Assembly (NCBI GenBank): GCA_964494205.1
Contig: CAZBRD010000028.1
Span: 1-51,785 of the forward strand
DNA from: JBBTCX01 sp964494205
Lineage (GTDB): Bacteria > Planctomycetota > Phycisphaerae > UBA1845
Direction: 5' to 3'
DNA: 51,785 nt
Below the pieces are notes generated by a model that had not been told where the DNA came from, did no database searches, and worked only from the letters and a program-made list of their open reading frames with translations. A program made the translations under genes and the position numbers. Below are positions 17,351 to 25,955 of this stretch, piece after piece; the first letter of the stretch is position 1, and each line of letters begins with the position of its first letter.

Positions 17351-18544
17351 ATGAAAGCTAAACTCAGAATGACGGCTCAATCTCAGTTGCAAAGGCGCAA
17401 CTGCTTTCGCTCGGCGATGTCCATAATGGTGTTGGTCGTAGGCGCTTGCACTCCGACGAGTTCTGAACCGGATGAAGACGTCCGCGCGCTGCTCAAACTG
17501 CCGGAACATTTTGGAGTGCCGTTCATTCCGGATTACAACCCGCTGACCCGGGAAAAGATTGACCTGGGTCGGCGGCTTTTCTACGACACGCGACTGTCCG
17601 GCAACCAGACGCAGTCTTGCGGTTCGTGTCACGTTCAGGCGCAAGGCTTCGCCGATGGCCTGACGACGCCCACGGGATCAACCGGAGACCAATTAGCGCG
17701 CAACAGTCTCGGCCTGGCGAACGTCGCTTACTTTCCGTCGTTGACGTGGGGAAACAATGTTCTGCTGAGTCTTGAAGATCAGATTCACGTTCCTATCGAG
17801 TCGGACAACCCGATCGAATTGGGCGTGGTCGACGGAATTCGTGAGGAGGTTCTCGCGCGTTTCGAGGCCGATGATACGTATCGACAGATGTTCACGGCGG
17901 CTTTTCCTGAATCAGACTCGGGAGTGACCATGAACAAGATTGTCTTCGCGCTGGCCAGCTTTTGCCGCACGATGATTTCGGGAAACAGCGCTTACGATCG
18001 GTATTATCTCGGAGATACCTCAGCCCTTACCGAACAGCAGATTCGCGGGCTGAGGTTGTTCAATTCCGAGCGTCTGGAGTGTTTTCACTGCCACAGTGGC
18101 ATCAACTTTACGATTTCGTATCGCGACGCGAACACGACCGAGGACACCGTGACCTATCCGTTTTTCAACACGGGACTTTACAATGTCGATGGCGAAGGCA
18201 GTTACCCCGCTCTGAATCAGGGCATTTACGAATTGACACAAGATCCCGACGACCGTGGCCAGTTCCGTCCGCAGGGCCTGCGAAACGTAGCGCTGACTGC
18301 ACCCTACATGCACGATGGGAGTATCGCTACGCTTCGCGATGCAATTATGCACTATGCGCGCGGTGGAAGAATCATCGAGTCCGGTACCAACGCCGGTGAC
18401 GGCCGACTAAGTCCACTGAAGTCGGGCCTCATTCGGGGGTTCAATATCAGCGAAAGCGAAATCGACGACGTCTTGGCCTTCCTTGGATCGTTGACCGATG
18501 AGAGTTTCGTTAATAATCCAGACTTTGCGAACCCAGAAAATTGA
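17351..18544 (+). CDS. MbnH-like dihaem cytochrome c peroxidase-family protein
   Basis: 397 aa with two c-type haem sites, C90-GSC-H94 and C244-FHC-H248, in the MauG/bacterial cytochrome c peroxidase layout. The N-terminal VVGAC at Cys33 suggests a lipoprotein. A late APYMHDGSIATLRDAIMHYARGG is typical of the family. It starts 6 bases after the MbnP-like gene, so they form an operon. Expected role: oxidise the MbnP-like partner (tryptophan to kynurenine in the known pair). The substrate here is inferred from the pairing only. Confidence 0.88.
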   Translation: MKAKLRMTAQSQLQRRNCFRSAMSIMVLVVGACTPTSSEPDEDVRALLKLPEHFGVPFIPDYNPLTREKIDLGRRLFYDTRLSGNQTQSCGSCHVQAQGFADGLTTPTGSTGDQLARNSLGLANVAYFPSLTWGNNVLLSLEDQIHVPIESDNPIELGVVDGIREEVLARFEADDTYRQMFTAAFPESDSGVTMNKIVFALASFCRTMISGNSAYDRYYLGDTSALTEQQIRGLRLFNSERLECFHCHSGINFTISYRDANTTEDTVTYPFFNTGLYNVDGEGSYPALNQGIYELTQDPDDRGQFRPQGLRNVALTAPYMHDGSIATLRDAIMHYARGGRIIESGTNAGDGRLSPLKSGLIRGFNISESEIDDVLAFLGSLTDESFVNNPDFANPEN

Positions 18545-18733
18545 GGCCCGTTATGTGGCGCGGTCAACACACAGAGTCAGCGACGATGCAGTGTAAATGA
18601 AACTCCTCGTCAGATTCACGAAACATAGTTCCGTGAGTCGCTAGTTTCTCGAATTGGAATGGATGCAAACCATTCGGGCCACGCGACCGACTCTTGTTCA
18701 CGAATGCAAACGATGTTACCTTCCAGTCCTACG

Positions 18734-19204
18734 ATGAATGGGGGCTTGTTCAACCGATTTGTGGCGATCGCAAGTTGTGTGGCAATCTTGGTTGTCACCA
18801 CAGGCATTCCATTGCCAACCAAGCTCGTTTCGTCGAACGAAGAATTTCCGTGTAAGAATCACGGCTGCGGCTGCCTTAACGCTGAGATGTGCCGGACCAA
18901 TTGCTGTTGCGTAAAGCCCGTTTCAGCGAAGAAGACCTCGTGCTGCTCAATGCCGCCGACCAAGAAGGGTCAGAAGCAAGACCCAAAGGACGGATCGAAA
19001 GCCCGTGGTCTCGTCATCGGCGCTTTGCAATGCAAAGGCGTAAGTGTGCTTCTAGCGTTTGGTATTTCGCTCGTTCCACCGACACCACGAGTCGCTCTCC
19101 AGGAACCGATCACGATCGTCGCGCAATTGCGAAACGTGACTGATGATTTTCCCGAGTTACTCGAACTTCAGCCTCCAGTTCCCCCGCCTCGCTTCCCGGC
19201 GTAA
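18734..19204 (+). CDS. Small secreted Cys-rich protein, copy 2 (HGCGC motif)
   Basis: 156 aa from the ATG at 18734 (18713 is an alternative). It is a close paralogue of the gene at 15637: the signal-peptide region, CKNHGCGCLNAEMC with NCCC, a second TSCCS and GLVIGALQCKGV are all shared. Even the DNA just before the ATG is similar. The tail diverges (PELLELQPPVPPPRFPA). The two copies bracket the MbnP/MbnH pair, pointing to duplication around that operon. Metal binding by the Cys/His cluster is inferred. Confidence 0.72.
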   Translation: MNGGLFNRFVAIASCVAILVVTTGIPLPTKLVSSNEEFPCKNHGCGCLNAEMCRTNCCCVKPVSAKKTSCCSMPPTKKGQKQDPKDGSKARGLVIGALQCKGVSVLLAFGISLVPPTPRVALQEPITIVAQLRNVTDDFPELLELQPPVPPPRFPA

Positions 19205-19298
19205 CAACGTCATTAACCTAATCCAACGACAACAACCGTAATGCGTCGTGTACAGCCCGTTTTCGGGCAAGTGCATTCGTACACCAAGGAGGTACGAA

Positions 19299-20033
19299 AT
19301 GGCACAGCCGTTTGGGCGCGCAGCTCGCGCCCGTGCGTTCTCATTGATCGAATTACTGGTCGTCATTTCGATCATCAGCTTGCTGCTGGCGATCTTGCTG
19401 CCTTCACTTTCACGTGCGCGGCGATCGGCCAGAGGAGCTGCGTGCGGGGCCAATCTGCGCAATTTGTCGTTGGCCCAAGCCAATTACGCAAACGCGCACA
19501 AGGATCTGCTCGTGATGGCGGGTGACGGGAGTTTCAATGCGCAGGGGTCGTGGATTGGATTGCTTGAGAAAGAAGGAACAGAGACGCTCAGTCGCCGCTG
19601 TCCCGCCGATCAAAGCATATACTTTGACGAACTTTTTACCGCGTTCGATCCACCGGTGTATAGGCTGACGAGTTACGGCATCAACAACTACGTTTCGCCA
19701 ACGCACCTGCCGTTGGGAGGGATGCCCGTCAAGAAGCTTTCGCAGATTCAGCGGCCATCGGTCGTGATTCAGTTCACGGAATTGGCCGAAGACGGGAATT
19801 ACGCCATCGCCGACCACCTTCATGTCCAGGAGTTTTTCAATCCGCTGACCCCGCAGTTGACGCCGCAGCGCGTCAACAACCAGATGCCTCTGGGGCGTCA
19901 CGGAGGAAAGGCCAAGGATTGGACGGGGGTTGTTAACTATAGCTTTTTCGATGGACACGCAGAGCCGCTGCCCCTGCGTTCCGCATATGAGAACCCGAGC
20001 CGAAACCGGTTCAACCCGGCGTTGGCTCCCTAA
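19299..20033 (+). CDS. Type II secretion-like pseudopilin, H-X9-DG family
   Basis: 244 aa. The start at 19299 has the perfect ribosome site AAGGAGGT at 19286-19293. The prepilin leader RARAFSLIELLVVISIISLLLAILLPSL has the conserved F-S-L-I-E and a 20-residue hydrophobic helix. The C-terminal signature GRHGGKAKDWTGVVNYSFFDGHAEPL is the H-X-DG element common in planctomycete pseudopilins. It is probably processed by prepilin peptidase and assembled or kept at the membrane. It stands between the redox cassette and the four secreted paralogues and may serve their export or display, which is a guess. Confidence 0.87.
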   Translation: MAQPFGRAARARAFSLIELLVVISIISLLLAILLPSLSRARRSARGAACGANLRNLSLAQANYANAHKDLLVMAGDGSFNAQGSWIGLLEKEGTETLSRRCPADQSIYFDELFTAFDPPVYRLTSYGINNYVSPTHLPLGGMPVKKLSQIQRPSVVIQFTELAEDGNYAIADHLHVQEFFNPLTPQLTPQRVNNQMPLGRHGGKAKDWTGVVNYSFFDGHAEPLPLRSAYENPSRNRFNPALAP

Positions 20034-20152
20034 GTGGAATCAGCCCGTACGTTCGCGCTGGACCAATCATACTTAATTGAATGGCATGGATGACGCCTGG
20101 CAGTGGCGTCAAATGCCAAACAATACGAATTATTCAGGAGGATAAGCACAGC

Positions 20153-20959
20153 ATGGAAATGAATCATTTGAATCGAGGTTTGGCAACTATCTTCGGTGTC
20201 GGTTTGCTGAGCGCATCCGCGCTGGCACATGGGCCGCAGATTCAGATTGGCATTCAGGACGGCCAAATCGTCACGCGCCAATTGTTTGAAGATGAACCCT
20301 ATGACGGCGGCGTCACACCGGTTCGCCGACTTTATGAAATTGAAATGTTGGAACGCTCACTCGGTGACGCAAATGATGGTTGGTATACGCAACCATCGGA
20401 GGAAGTGCCTTTCACAGGCCCAGGCATTGCAACGGCGCTGGGTGGATTCAGTACCGGATCAGTTCTCAGCCTTACGTTTGCAGACGGGTTGAAAGTCTGG
20501 AACGGCGTTGGTTTCAGTGATCCCGGCAGCGAGCAGATCGACGCTTATCGCGGTGCCATGCACGTGGCGGGAGCGGTTACCTCTGATGCGGGACCGTTTC
20601 AAAGCTTCAGCTTTACGCCCATTTCCGGCGGCAGCGATGAACATAAGACCGCATTCTTTCGTCTGCTAGGCGACGGAGTTGCGCCGAACACTCCGAGTGA
20701 TGACGGCGTGTATCTGCTGTCGCTCCGACTTCAAAGCAACGAACCCGGAGTGGCCCCGTCGGAACCGTACTACTTCCTTCTGAGCAAGAATGGATCGAGC
20801 GCTGATGAAATGGCTGCGCGGACCTACGTTTTGCAGACCATCCTCAATCAGCCGATTCCGACGGTTTCGGAATGGGGTCTGATTGTTCTGGCGCTTCTTC
20901 TACTGACGTGTGGAAAGATCGCGTTCGGATTCCGCAAATCAGCCGTGTTGGCGAACTAG
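20153..20959 (+). CDS. Secreted protein A1, predicted N-terminal His, IPTL-CTERM tail
   Basis: 268 aa. The ATG at 20153 follows CAGGAGGA. The signal peptide ends ALA, giving a predicted mature start HGPQIQIGIQDGQIVTR with His26. A further His137 in AMHVAGA and the His in DEHKTAFFRLLGDG are conserved in paralogue A2 (21942). The tail is IPTVSEWGLIVLALLLL then basic residues, an IPTL-CTERM sorting signal. A mature N-terminal His plus conserved internal His recalls metal-binding secreted proteins such as histidine-brace copper proteins, but no such fold is demonstrated. First of four related genes, A1-B1-A2-B2. Confidence 0.72.
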   Translation: MEMNHLNRGLATIFGVGLLSASALAHGPQIQIGIQDGQIVTRQLFEDEPYDGGVTPVRRLYEIEMLERSLGDANDGWYTQPSEEVPFTGPGIATALGGFSTGSVLSLTFADGLKVWNGVGFSDPGSEQIDAYRGAMHVAGAVTSDAGPFQSFSFTPISGGSDEHKTAFFRLLGDGVAPNTPSDDGVYLLSLRLQSNEPGVAPSEPYYFLLSKNGSSADEMAARTYVLQTILNQPIPTVSEWGLIVLALLLLTCGKIAFGFRKSAVLAN

Positions 20960-21021
20960 ATTACCGGAAGGGATGAAGACAACTTGCGCATGCCCGTGAG
21001 TTGAGTAACCAGAAAACCATG

Positions 21022-21050
21022 AGGGAACCGGGGCTCGTCCCCGGTTCCCT
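21022..21050. terminator. Perfect 12-bp hairpin between A1 and B1
   Basis: AGGGAACCGGGG (21022-21033), loop CTCGT, CCCCGGTTCCCT (21039-21050). There is no T-run after it on either strand, so it may stabilise or end the A1 transcript or slow polymerase; it is not a textbook terminator. Confidence 0.55.
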
Positions 21051-21130
21051 TAACAATACTGTTTGCGCATTTATTCGCGACATCGCACAGACTTGTTCTG
21101 CGCGATTGCCGCATCAAGGAGACTCACGAA

Positions 21131-21898
21131 ATGAATCGTCTCATTCTCGTCACGCCACTGATGGCTAGTATGCTTTCGTCGATGGCGCACGCCCACCCAG
21201 GCCCCAGAGTTTGGATCAGCATTGATGGAGCAACGATCGTCACTTACGGCGGCGACTACCCGCCGGGCAACCCCGGCGATTATCAGCCGTCGCGCGTGTT
21301 CACTGGCATGCTGGTGGACGAGGACGACGTATGGAGCACGGAGTTTCCTGGTTATCAAAAGGTTCCCGGCGGCACCATTCCGAACGAGACAACGTTCAGC
21401 TACAACATCACCGGGCCGCTGCTTTGGTACAATCCCGGTGGCGGCAACCCGTTCTTCGAGACGGTCACGGAGCACTTCGTCAGCTTGCCGCCCATTCCGC
21501 AAATGGCTGTAACTAACAACGTTTTTCAGACGAAAGTGACGGCGAGCGGATTCGTGATGGGCAACTCGACTTTCACCTATCACGGCGACGACAATGATCA
21601 CGCGCACCTGACTTACACGCTGTTCGGCAACGGGACGATGGCGGGCGGTGGCCCCAATGGAATCTATGCGCTGCCGTTGCAGTTGATCGCCAGTGGTGCC
21701 ACGGCGTCCGAGACGTACTACATCGTTCTGGGAAAGAACGTCTCTCAGGCAGAGCTTGATGCGGCGGCTGACTTGCTTCTCTCCAAGGGCGTTCCCGCCG
21801 TTTCCGAATGGGGAATGCTCGTGGTGGCACTAACGATGATAACCATAGCCACGATCGTCATTCGCAATCGCCGGTGCGAGGCTGACGAAAATGCATGA
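21131..21898 (+). CDS. Secreted protein B1, predicted N-terminal His, IPTL-CTERM tail
   Basis: 255 aa; ribosome site AAGGAG at about 21116. The signal peptide ends AHA, so the mature chain would begin HPGPRVWISIDGATIVTY with His22. A motif HGDDNDHAHLTYT (His157 and His159) aligns with DHNHLTYT in B2. Also shared with B2 are PPIPQMAVTN, FVMG and GIYALPLQL. The tail VPAVSEWGMLVVALTMI plus Arg is IPTL-CTERM. Head and overall layout also match A1/A2, so all four are one family. The role is unknown; metal binding is suggested by the two His sites and the MbnP/MbnH neighbours. Confidence 0.72.
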   Translation: MNRLILVTPLMASMLSSMAHAHPGPRVWISIDGATIVTYGGDYPPGNPGDYQPSRVFTGMLVDEDDVWSTEFPGYQKVPGGTIPNETTFSYNITGPLLWYNPGGGNPFFETVTEHFVSLPPIPQMAVTNNVFQTKVTASGFVMGNSTFTYHGDDNDHAHLTYTLFGNGTMAGGGPNGIYALPLQLIASGATASETYYIVLGKNVSQAELDAAADLLLSKGVPAVSEWGMLVVALTMITIATIVIRNRRCEADENA

Positions 21899-21941
21899 TG
21901 TTGCAAATGAGTACATGTTTGAGCGTTTGAGGGGGAGTAAC

Positions 21942-22721
21942 ATGCCTCGCCATACTAAACGAATGAATTATCAATTCGCGGTTTTCATAGGATTGAGCGT
22001 TTCGCTCGTTCACGCACACGGACCGCAAATCCAGATAGGAATTGACAACGATAAGCTGGTGACTCGAAGCCTGATTCTCGATGAGCCGTACAACGAAAAC
22101 CTGACACAACTTCGACGGGTTTTTGAAATACCCTTGTTCGAGCGCACTCTCGATGATTCAAATGACGGATGGTACTCGCAGCCGAATAGTGAATATCCTT
22201 TTAGCGGGCCGGGAATCGCAACCGCGCTGGGAGGGTTCGCAACCGATTCCATCATCAGCCTGACATTCACCGACGGCTTGAAAATCTGGGACGGCGCAAC
22301 GTTCATCGACCCTGGCAATGAGCAGATTGATGCATACCGTAATGTCATGCATATCGGATTTGCTATTACCTCCGACACGGGACCATTCGACAGCTTCAAC
22401 TTTCCGAGCATTGCCAACAGCGAAGACGAGCACAAATACGCATTCTTCCGTCTGCTCGGTGATGGTATGTCGCCGAACACACCGAGCGACGATGGGGTTT
22501 ACTTATTGAGCTTACGGCTTTTCACGAACCAGCCCGGCGTAAGTCCGTCCGACCCCTATTATTTTCTGTTCAACAAAAATGCCAGCGCATCCAAAGCGGA
22601 AGCGGCGCTGGATTATGTGAACATGCACCTTGTTCCAGAACCTGCGACGCTTTCGGCGCTCGGGCCGATCGTGGTCATGCTGTTCGGTCGCAGGCGTCAC
22701 TCGATACGATTGGAACGATAG
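21942..22721 (+). CDS. Secreted protein A2, predicted N-terminal His, PEP-CTERM tail
   Basis: 259 aa. The ATG at 21942 follows GAGGGGGAG. The signal peptide ends VHA and the mature start is HGPQIQIGIDNDKLVTRS. It is a strong paralogue of A1 over the body (PFSGPGIATALGGF, GNEQIDAYR, MHIGFA, DEHKYAFFRLLGDG, SDDGVYLLSLRL). The tail differs: VPEPATLSALGPIVVMLFG with RRR is a PEP-CTERM signal, read by exosortase in other bacteria. B2 starts 3 bases after its stop. The A1/A2 difference lies almost only in the anchor. Confidence 0.72.
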   Translation: MPRHTKRMNYQFAVFIGLSVSLVHAHGPQIQIGIDNDKLVTRSLILDEPYNENLTQLRRVFEIPLFERTLDDSNDGWYSQPNSEYPFSGPGIATALGGFATDSIISLTFTDGLKIWDGATFIDPGNEQIDAYRNVMHIGFAITSDTGPFDSFNFPSIANSEDEHKYAFFRLLGDGMSPNTPSDDGVYLLSLRLFTNQPGVSPSDPYYFLFNKNASASKAEAALDYVNMHLVPEPATLSALGPIVVMLFGRRRHSIRLER

Positions 22722-22724
22722 AAA

Positions 22725-23615
22725 ATGTACATGCGTTTTTCGGTATCGATCTTCGTCTCATTGTGCTGTTCGGCGGCGCTCCTCGCTCATCCCGGTCCGC
22801 GCATCTGGGTGAACATCGACGACGGTACGATTACTACCTATGCGGGACCATATCCCGAAATCGACCTGTCCAACTACGAACCCTCGATTTACTTTGCGCA
22901 GCCGCTTGCTCATCAGGGCGACGACGTATGGGCCACGGACTTTCCCGGATTCCAAAGGGTTCCGGGAGGTAGCATCCCATCCGGGACCACGTTCAGGTAC
23001 AACATCATAGGTCCGCTGCTCTGGTTTGTTGAAGATGACCCGGCGCAATGTCCGCACTTCGAGCCTGTTGCGGAGTTCTTCGAGGACATGCCGCCGATCC
23101 CGCAAATGGCTGTCACAAACGAGTTGTTTCAGACCCGCATTACGTCATCGGGATTTGTCATGGGCGACTCGGCTTTCGCCTACAATGGCGGGGCTGGCGA
23201 TCACAATCATCTGACGTACACAGTGATGGGCGACGGAACCAATCCCGTCGGCGGACCAACAGGAATCTACGCGATCCAACTGCAATTGACATCAACTGGT
23301 GTATCACCTTCGGAGACATTCTATTTGCTGCTCGGAAAGGGCGTCTCGACCGACGATCTAACAAACGCATTGGATTTCTTGCAGCATCCGCGCGTTCCTC
23401 CGGACCTTGATTGCGATCGCGACGTGGATTTGGATGACTTCGAACTGTTCGGACATTGCTACGTTGGCCCAAGTGCCCCGGTGCCATCAGATATGGGATT
23501 GGAGTATTGCCAACGAGCAGATTTCGACATGGGGATGCATGTCGACATCGGGGACTTCGCGATATTTCAAACGTGCTTTTCTGGTGAAGGTGCGATTGTG
23601 CAGGATGGCTGCTAA
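22725..23615 (+). CDS. Secreted protein B2, predicted N-terminal His, dockerin-like tail
   Basis: 296 aa. The signal peptide ends ALLA and the mature start is HPGPRIWVNIDDGTITTY. It is a paralogue of B1 (DDVWATDFPGFQRVPGG, PPIPQMAVTNELFQT, DHNHLTYTVMGDG). Instead of IPTL it ends with two EF-hand-like repeats, CDRDVDLDDFELFGHC and CQRADFDMGMHVDIGDF with further Cys, as in planctomycete dockerin-type tails. Such tails may bind a cell-surface partner. It is translationally close to A2 (3 bases). The pair A2-B2 thus uses different anchors from the pair A1-B1. Confidence 0.72.
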   Translation: MYMRFSVSIFVSLCCSAALLAHPGPRIWVNIDDGTITTYAGPYPEIDLSNYEPSIYFAQPLAHQGDDVWATDFPGFQRVPGGSIPSGTTFRYNIIGPLLWFVEDDPAQCPHFEPVAEFFEDMPPIPQMAVTNELFQTRITSSGFVMGDSAFAYNGGAGDHNHLTYTVMGDGTNPVGGPTGIYAIQLQLTSTGVSPSETFYLLLGKGVSTDDLTNALDFLQHPRVPPDLDCDRDVDLDDFELFGHCYVGPSAPVPSDMGLEYCQRADFDMGMHVDIGDFAIFQTCFSGEGAIVQDGC

Positions 23616-23733
23616 CGTTAGACCAAATCGCCATTGAATCTATAGAAAAGCGAATAAGAAACTGGATTGATTTTTTCCCTCAAAGACAGAGGCCAGGGTC
23701 CGCCCTTGCTAAACAGCGCGAGAGCAGCGCGTA

Positions 23734-24366
23734 TCAAGTTGCTAGCCAAATCCGACCTTGAATAGTATCAATGACCGCCGTCGGCGCAAGGTGGTCAAGG
23801 TAACGTGCCGTCGTCGTTATGTTCGTGTGGCCGAGTTGCTTTGAGATGATGCCGATGTCGACACCTTCGGCCCGAAGTTGCGCGGCGTGCGTGTGACGAA
23901 ATCCGTGGGCATGGACGCGCTTCTCGATCCCGGCTTTGAAGGCCAGGCGCTTAAGCATCACGCGGACGTAGGAGGCGGCCATCAGTTCTCCACCAAGCAC
24001 ACAGAAGACGGGTTGCCGTCCGTTGATTCCGAGTGTTGATCGCTTATCGAGCCATCGTTGGACGATACCGGCCGCACCAGGATCGATTCCGATCGTTCGG
24101 GAGCGACCACCTTTTCCATTCAGGACTCGGACCATCCCCTTGTCTAATTCGAGGTCTTTCGGATACAGCGATAGTGCTTCGTTGATTCGCAGGCCCGAAC
24201 GATAGAGCAATGCGATCAGCGCCTGGTTGCGGATACCTGTCGGGGCACGATGGCTGCAAGCCCGCATGAGCTTTGCGACTTCTTCATCGGTCAGCACTTC
24301 TGCCGGCAGATGCTTGTGCCGTCGTGGTTTTCGGCCATCACCTACATAGATCGATCCGTTGAACAT
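23734..24366 (-). CDS. Minimal tyrosine recombinase
   Basis: 210 aa from the ATG at 24366, which has GGGAGG 6 bases upstream; a longer frame exists but lacks a site and runs through hairpins. The catalytic set is complete: Arg60 (GLRINEAL), Lys85 (NGKGG), His154-x-x-Arg157 (HGFR), His180 (LGHT) and Tyr189 (ARYLDH). There is almost no core-binding N-terminal domain, so it is much shorter than XerC/D. It closes the leftward packaging operon, 200 bases after terminase. It may resolve or integrate the packaging module or act on the palindromes at 24413-24459; this is inference. Confidence 0.88.
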   Translation of the reverse strand: MFNGSIYVGDGRKPRRHKHLPAEVLTDEEVAKLMRACSHRAPTGIRNQALIALLYRSGLRINEALSLYPKDLELDKGMVRVLNGKGGRSRTIGIDPGAAGIVQRWLDKRSTLGINGRQPVFCVLGGELMAASYVRVMLKRLAFKAGIEKRVHAHGFRHTHAAQLRAEGVDIGIISKQLGHTNITTTARYLDHLAPTAVIDTIQGRIWLAT

Positions 24367-24412
24367 GTATTCCTCCCTTTGAAATCCGGCCTTCAATCGG
24401 CGCACTTCGTAA

Positions 24413-24459
24413 GTGTCACATCGTGACACCCAGTTACGCTTTTCCTGCAAAGCGTAACT
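24413..24459. repeat. Two adjacent palindromes before the minimal recombinase
   Basis: GTGTCAC-ATC-GTGACAC at 24413-24429, then AGTTACGCTTT-TCCTGC-AAAGCGTAACT at 24432-24459, both perfect. They sit 47-93 bases upstream of the recombinase ATG. They could be recombination sites, operators or an attenuator. No T-run follows on the coding strand. Confidence 0.6.
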
Positions 24460-24563
24460 CAGTGCTACCTCGGGGTGGGCCACCGGGGAAGAACGTAACT
24501 CTATGGAGAGGAAGGATTTGGATTCAGATGTGAAGGCTACACCGGATCGATTCCGGCTACAGT

Positions 24564-25955
24564 TTACAGGTTTGCATAACGCAACTGCTTGGCCCAGCCG
24601 CGTCCATAGTAGGTTCCCCAACGCTCGTTTATTCCCGCTTCGGCAATCGTAGGCCCGCAGTAGGCGCTATCTGCGGCTTCGAGTGCCAAAGCAAGAGCCG
24701 TCCAGCGATCGGCGTGGCTGCCCGCTTCGCGTGGCGCGGCGTAGCGCACGTTTCCAGAGGCGGTCACTGTCCGAGCCACGGAATGCAGGTCATCGATCAA
24801 CGGTCGATGGTTGGGGATAGTGATGTAGCCGCGTTGAAAGGCGGCGAGGATGCGCGAGGCCAATGATTCCTTGACCGGAGCGGTCATGCACACCGGCTCG
24901 ACGCGACTGCCGTACTTCTTGACCAATTCCTCGCACAATTGCATGCCCAGTCCACTCTGGTCAATGGAGAGTCGTCGCAGGCTGTGGATACTCAAGAGGC
25001 TAGCGAGCAGTTGATACTGTTCAGCAAACGGCGTTTGATGCAGTTCAACCGCGCCCCGCCAGCGTATTCCTTTGCTGTTTTTCTCGAGAACCACCAGCAC
25101 CGACATGTCGTGCTTGCGGCCCACGTCGTACCCAGCCAGTAAGTTCGCCGCCCCGGCCAATCCGTTCATGCTCAGTCGATAAGGAAGCGTCTCGTCGACA
25201 CGCGCCTGCAGCAGGTCATACGGCAACAAAGCGTGCGCCTCGTCCACGAATTCGCATTCGTAGGCCGCACGCCACGTGACTTCGTCAGCCACGGCTGCAC
25301 GCAAGGCCGCGATATCATGCGGCACGCCCCCCTTCTGGGCGTCATAAATGTCCACGCGATGGCGAGACCAGGCTTCGTCGCCGTTATGCCACAGGCGATG
25401 AAACATGCCCGAACGGGCGCCGGGCGTAGAGATGACGCTCAGTCGAAACTGTTTATTGGTCGAGATGGTCGGCACGATGGCCAGCCAGAGTTGATCCACG
25501 TCGGGAATCCACGCCGCCTCGTCAATAACGACGTGGCCCGAATAGCCTTGAACAGTTGCTGCCGTCGAAGGGAGCGAGACCACCCTACCACCTGTCGATA
25601 GTTCGATGGCTTCGGCGCTTTGTTTCTCGACTTGTACGACCCCATCGCCAGCCGCCGTCACCAGCGGCAGCAACTGCCCTGCCTTGCGTAACAACTCAGA
25701 TGCCTGTCGTTGACTGGCGCTGACCACGACGGTCGTTTCGCCGTAGATAGCCGCGTGCAGCGCTTCCGTCGCAACCGCCGTCGACATACCGATCTGCCGC
25801 GCCTTGCAGCAGACGCGGAGGCGCGAATGATCTTCGAGCCATCGCCGTTGGTGCGACCACCATTGGAGAGCGGTGGATGCTCCATTCGGGCAATAATCAA
25901 TTGTTCCGACGCCCTCGGCTGACTCATCTCGAATATCAACCGCTTCTGCGATCAT
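24564..25955 (-). CDS. Phage terminase large subunit
   Basis: 463 aa. The ATPase motif is CKARQIGMST (51-59) in the place of Walker A, as is usual for terminases, and Walker B is HVVIDEAAW (141-149). The nuclease half begins AGYDVGRKHDMSVLVVLE with DQSGLGMQL and HADRWTALALAL, matching RNase-H-like terminase nucleases. The start overlaps the stop of the DUF5681 gene as ATGA. In a phage this motor packages DNA into capsids. No portal, protease or capsid gene follows; a recombinase comes next instead. Confidence 0.9.
   Translation of the reverse strand: MIAEAVDIRDESAEGVGTIDYCPNGASTALQWWSHQRRWLEDHSRLRVCCKARQIGMSTAVATEALHAAIYGETTVVVSASQRQASELLRKAGQLLPLVTAAGDGVVQVEKQSAEAIELSTGGRVVSLPSTAATVQGYSGHVVIDEAAWIPDVDQLWLAIVPTISTNKQFRLSVISTPGARSGMFHRLWHNGDEAWSRHRVDIYDAQKGGVPHDIAALRAAVADEVTWRAAYECEFVDEAHALLPYDLLQARVDETLPYRLSMNGLAGAANLLAGYDVGRKHDMSVLVVLEKNSKGIRWRGAVELHQTPFAEQYQLLASLLSIHSLRRLSIDQSGLGMQLCEELVKKYGSRVEPVCMTAPVKESLASRILAAFQRGYITIPNHRPLIDDLHSVARTVTASGNVRYAAPREAGSHADRWTALALALEAADSAYCGPTIAEAGINERWGTYYGRGWAKQLRYANL

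Noticed and set aside
24413..24459. Integron attC site
   Set aside because: The palindromes lack the GTTRRRY cores and bulged arms of attC, and the recombinase lacks the integron-specific extra region.
24367..24621. Longer N-terminus for the minimal recombinase
   Set aside because: The extension crosses the two palindromes and the end of terminase, has no ribosome site, and its residues do not resemble a SAM-like core-binding domain; the ATG at 24366 has a perfect site.
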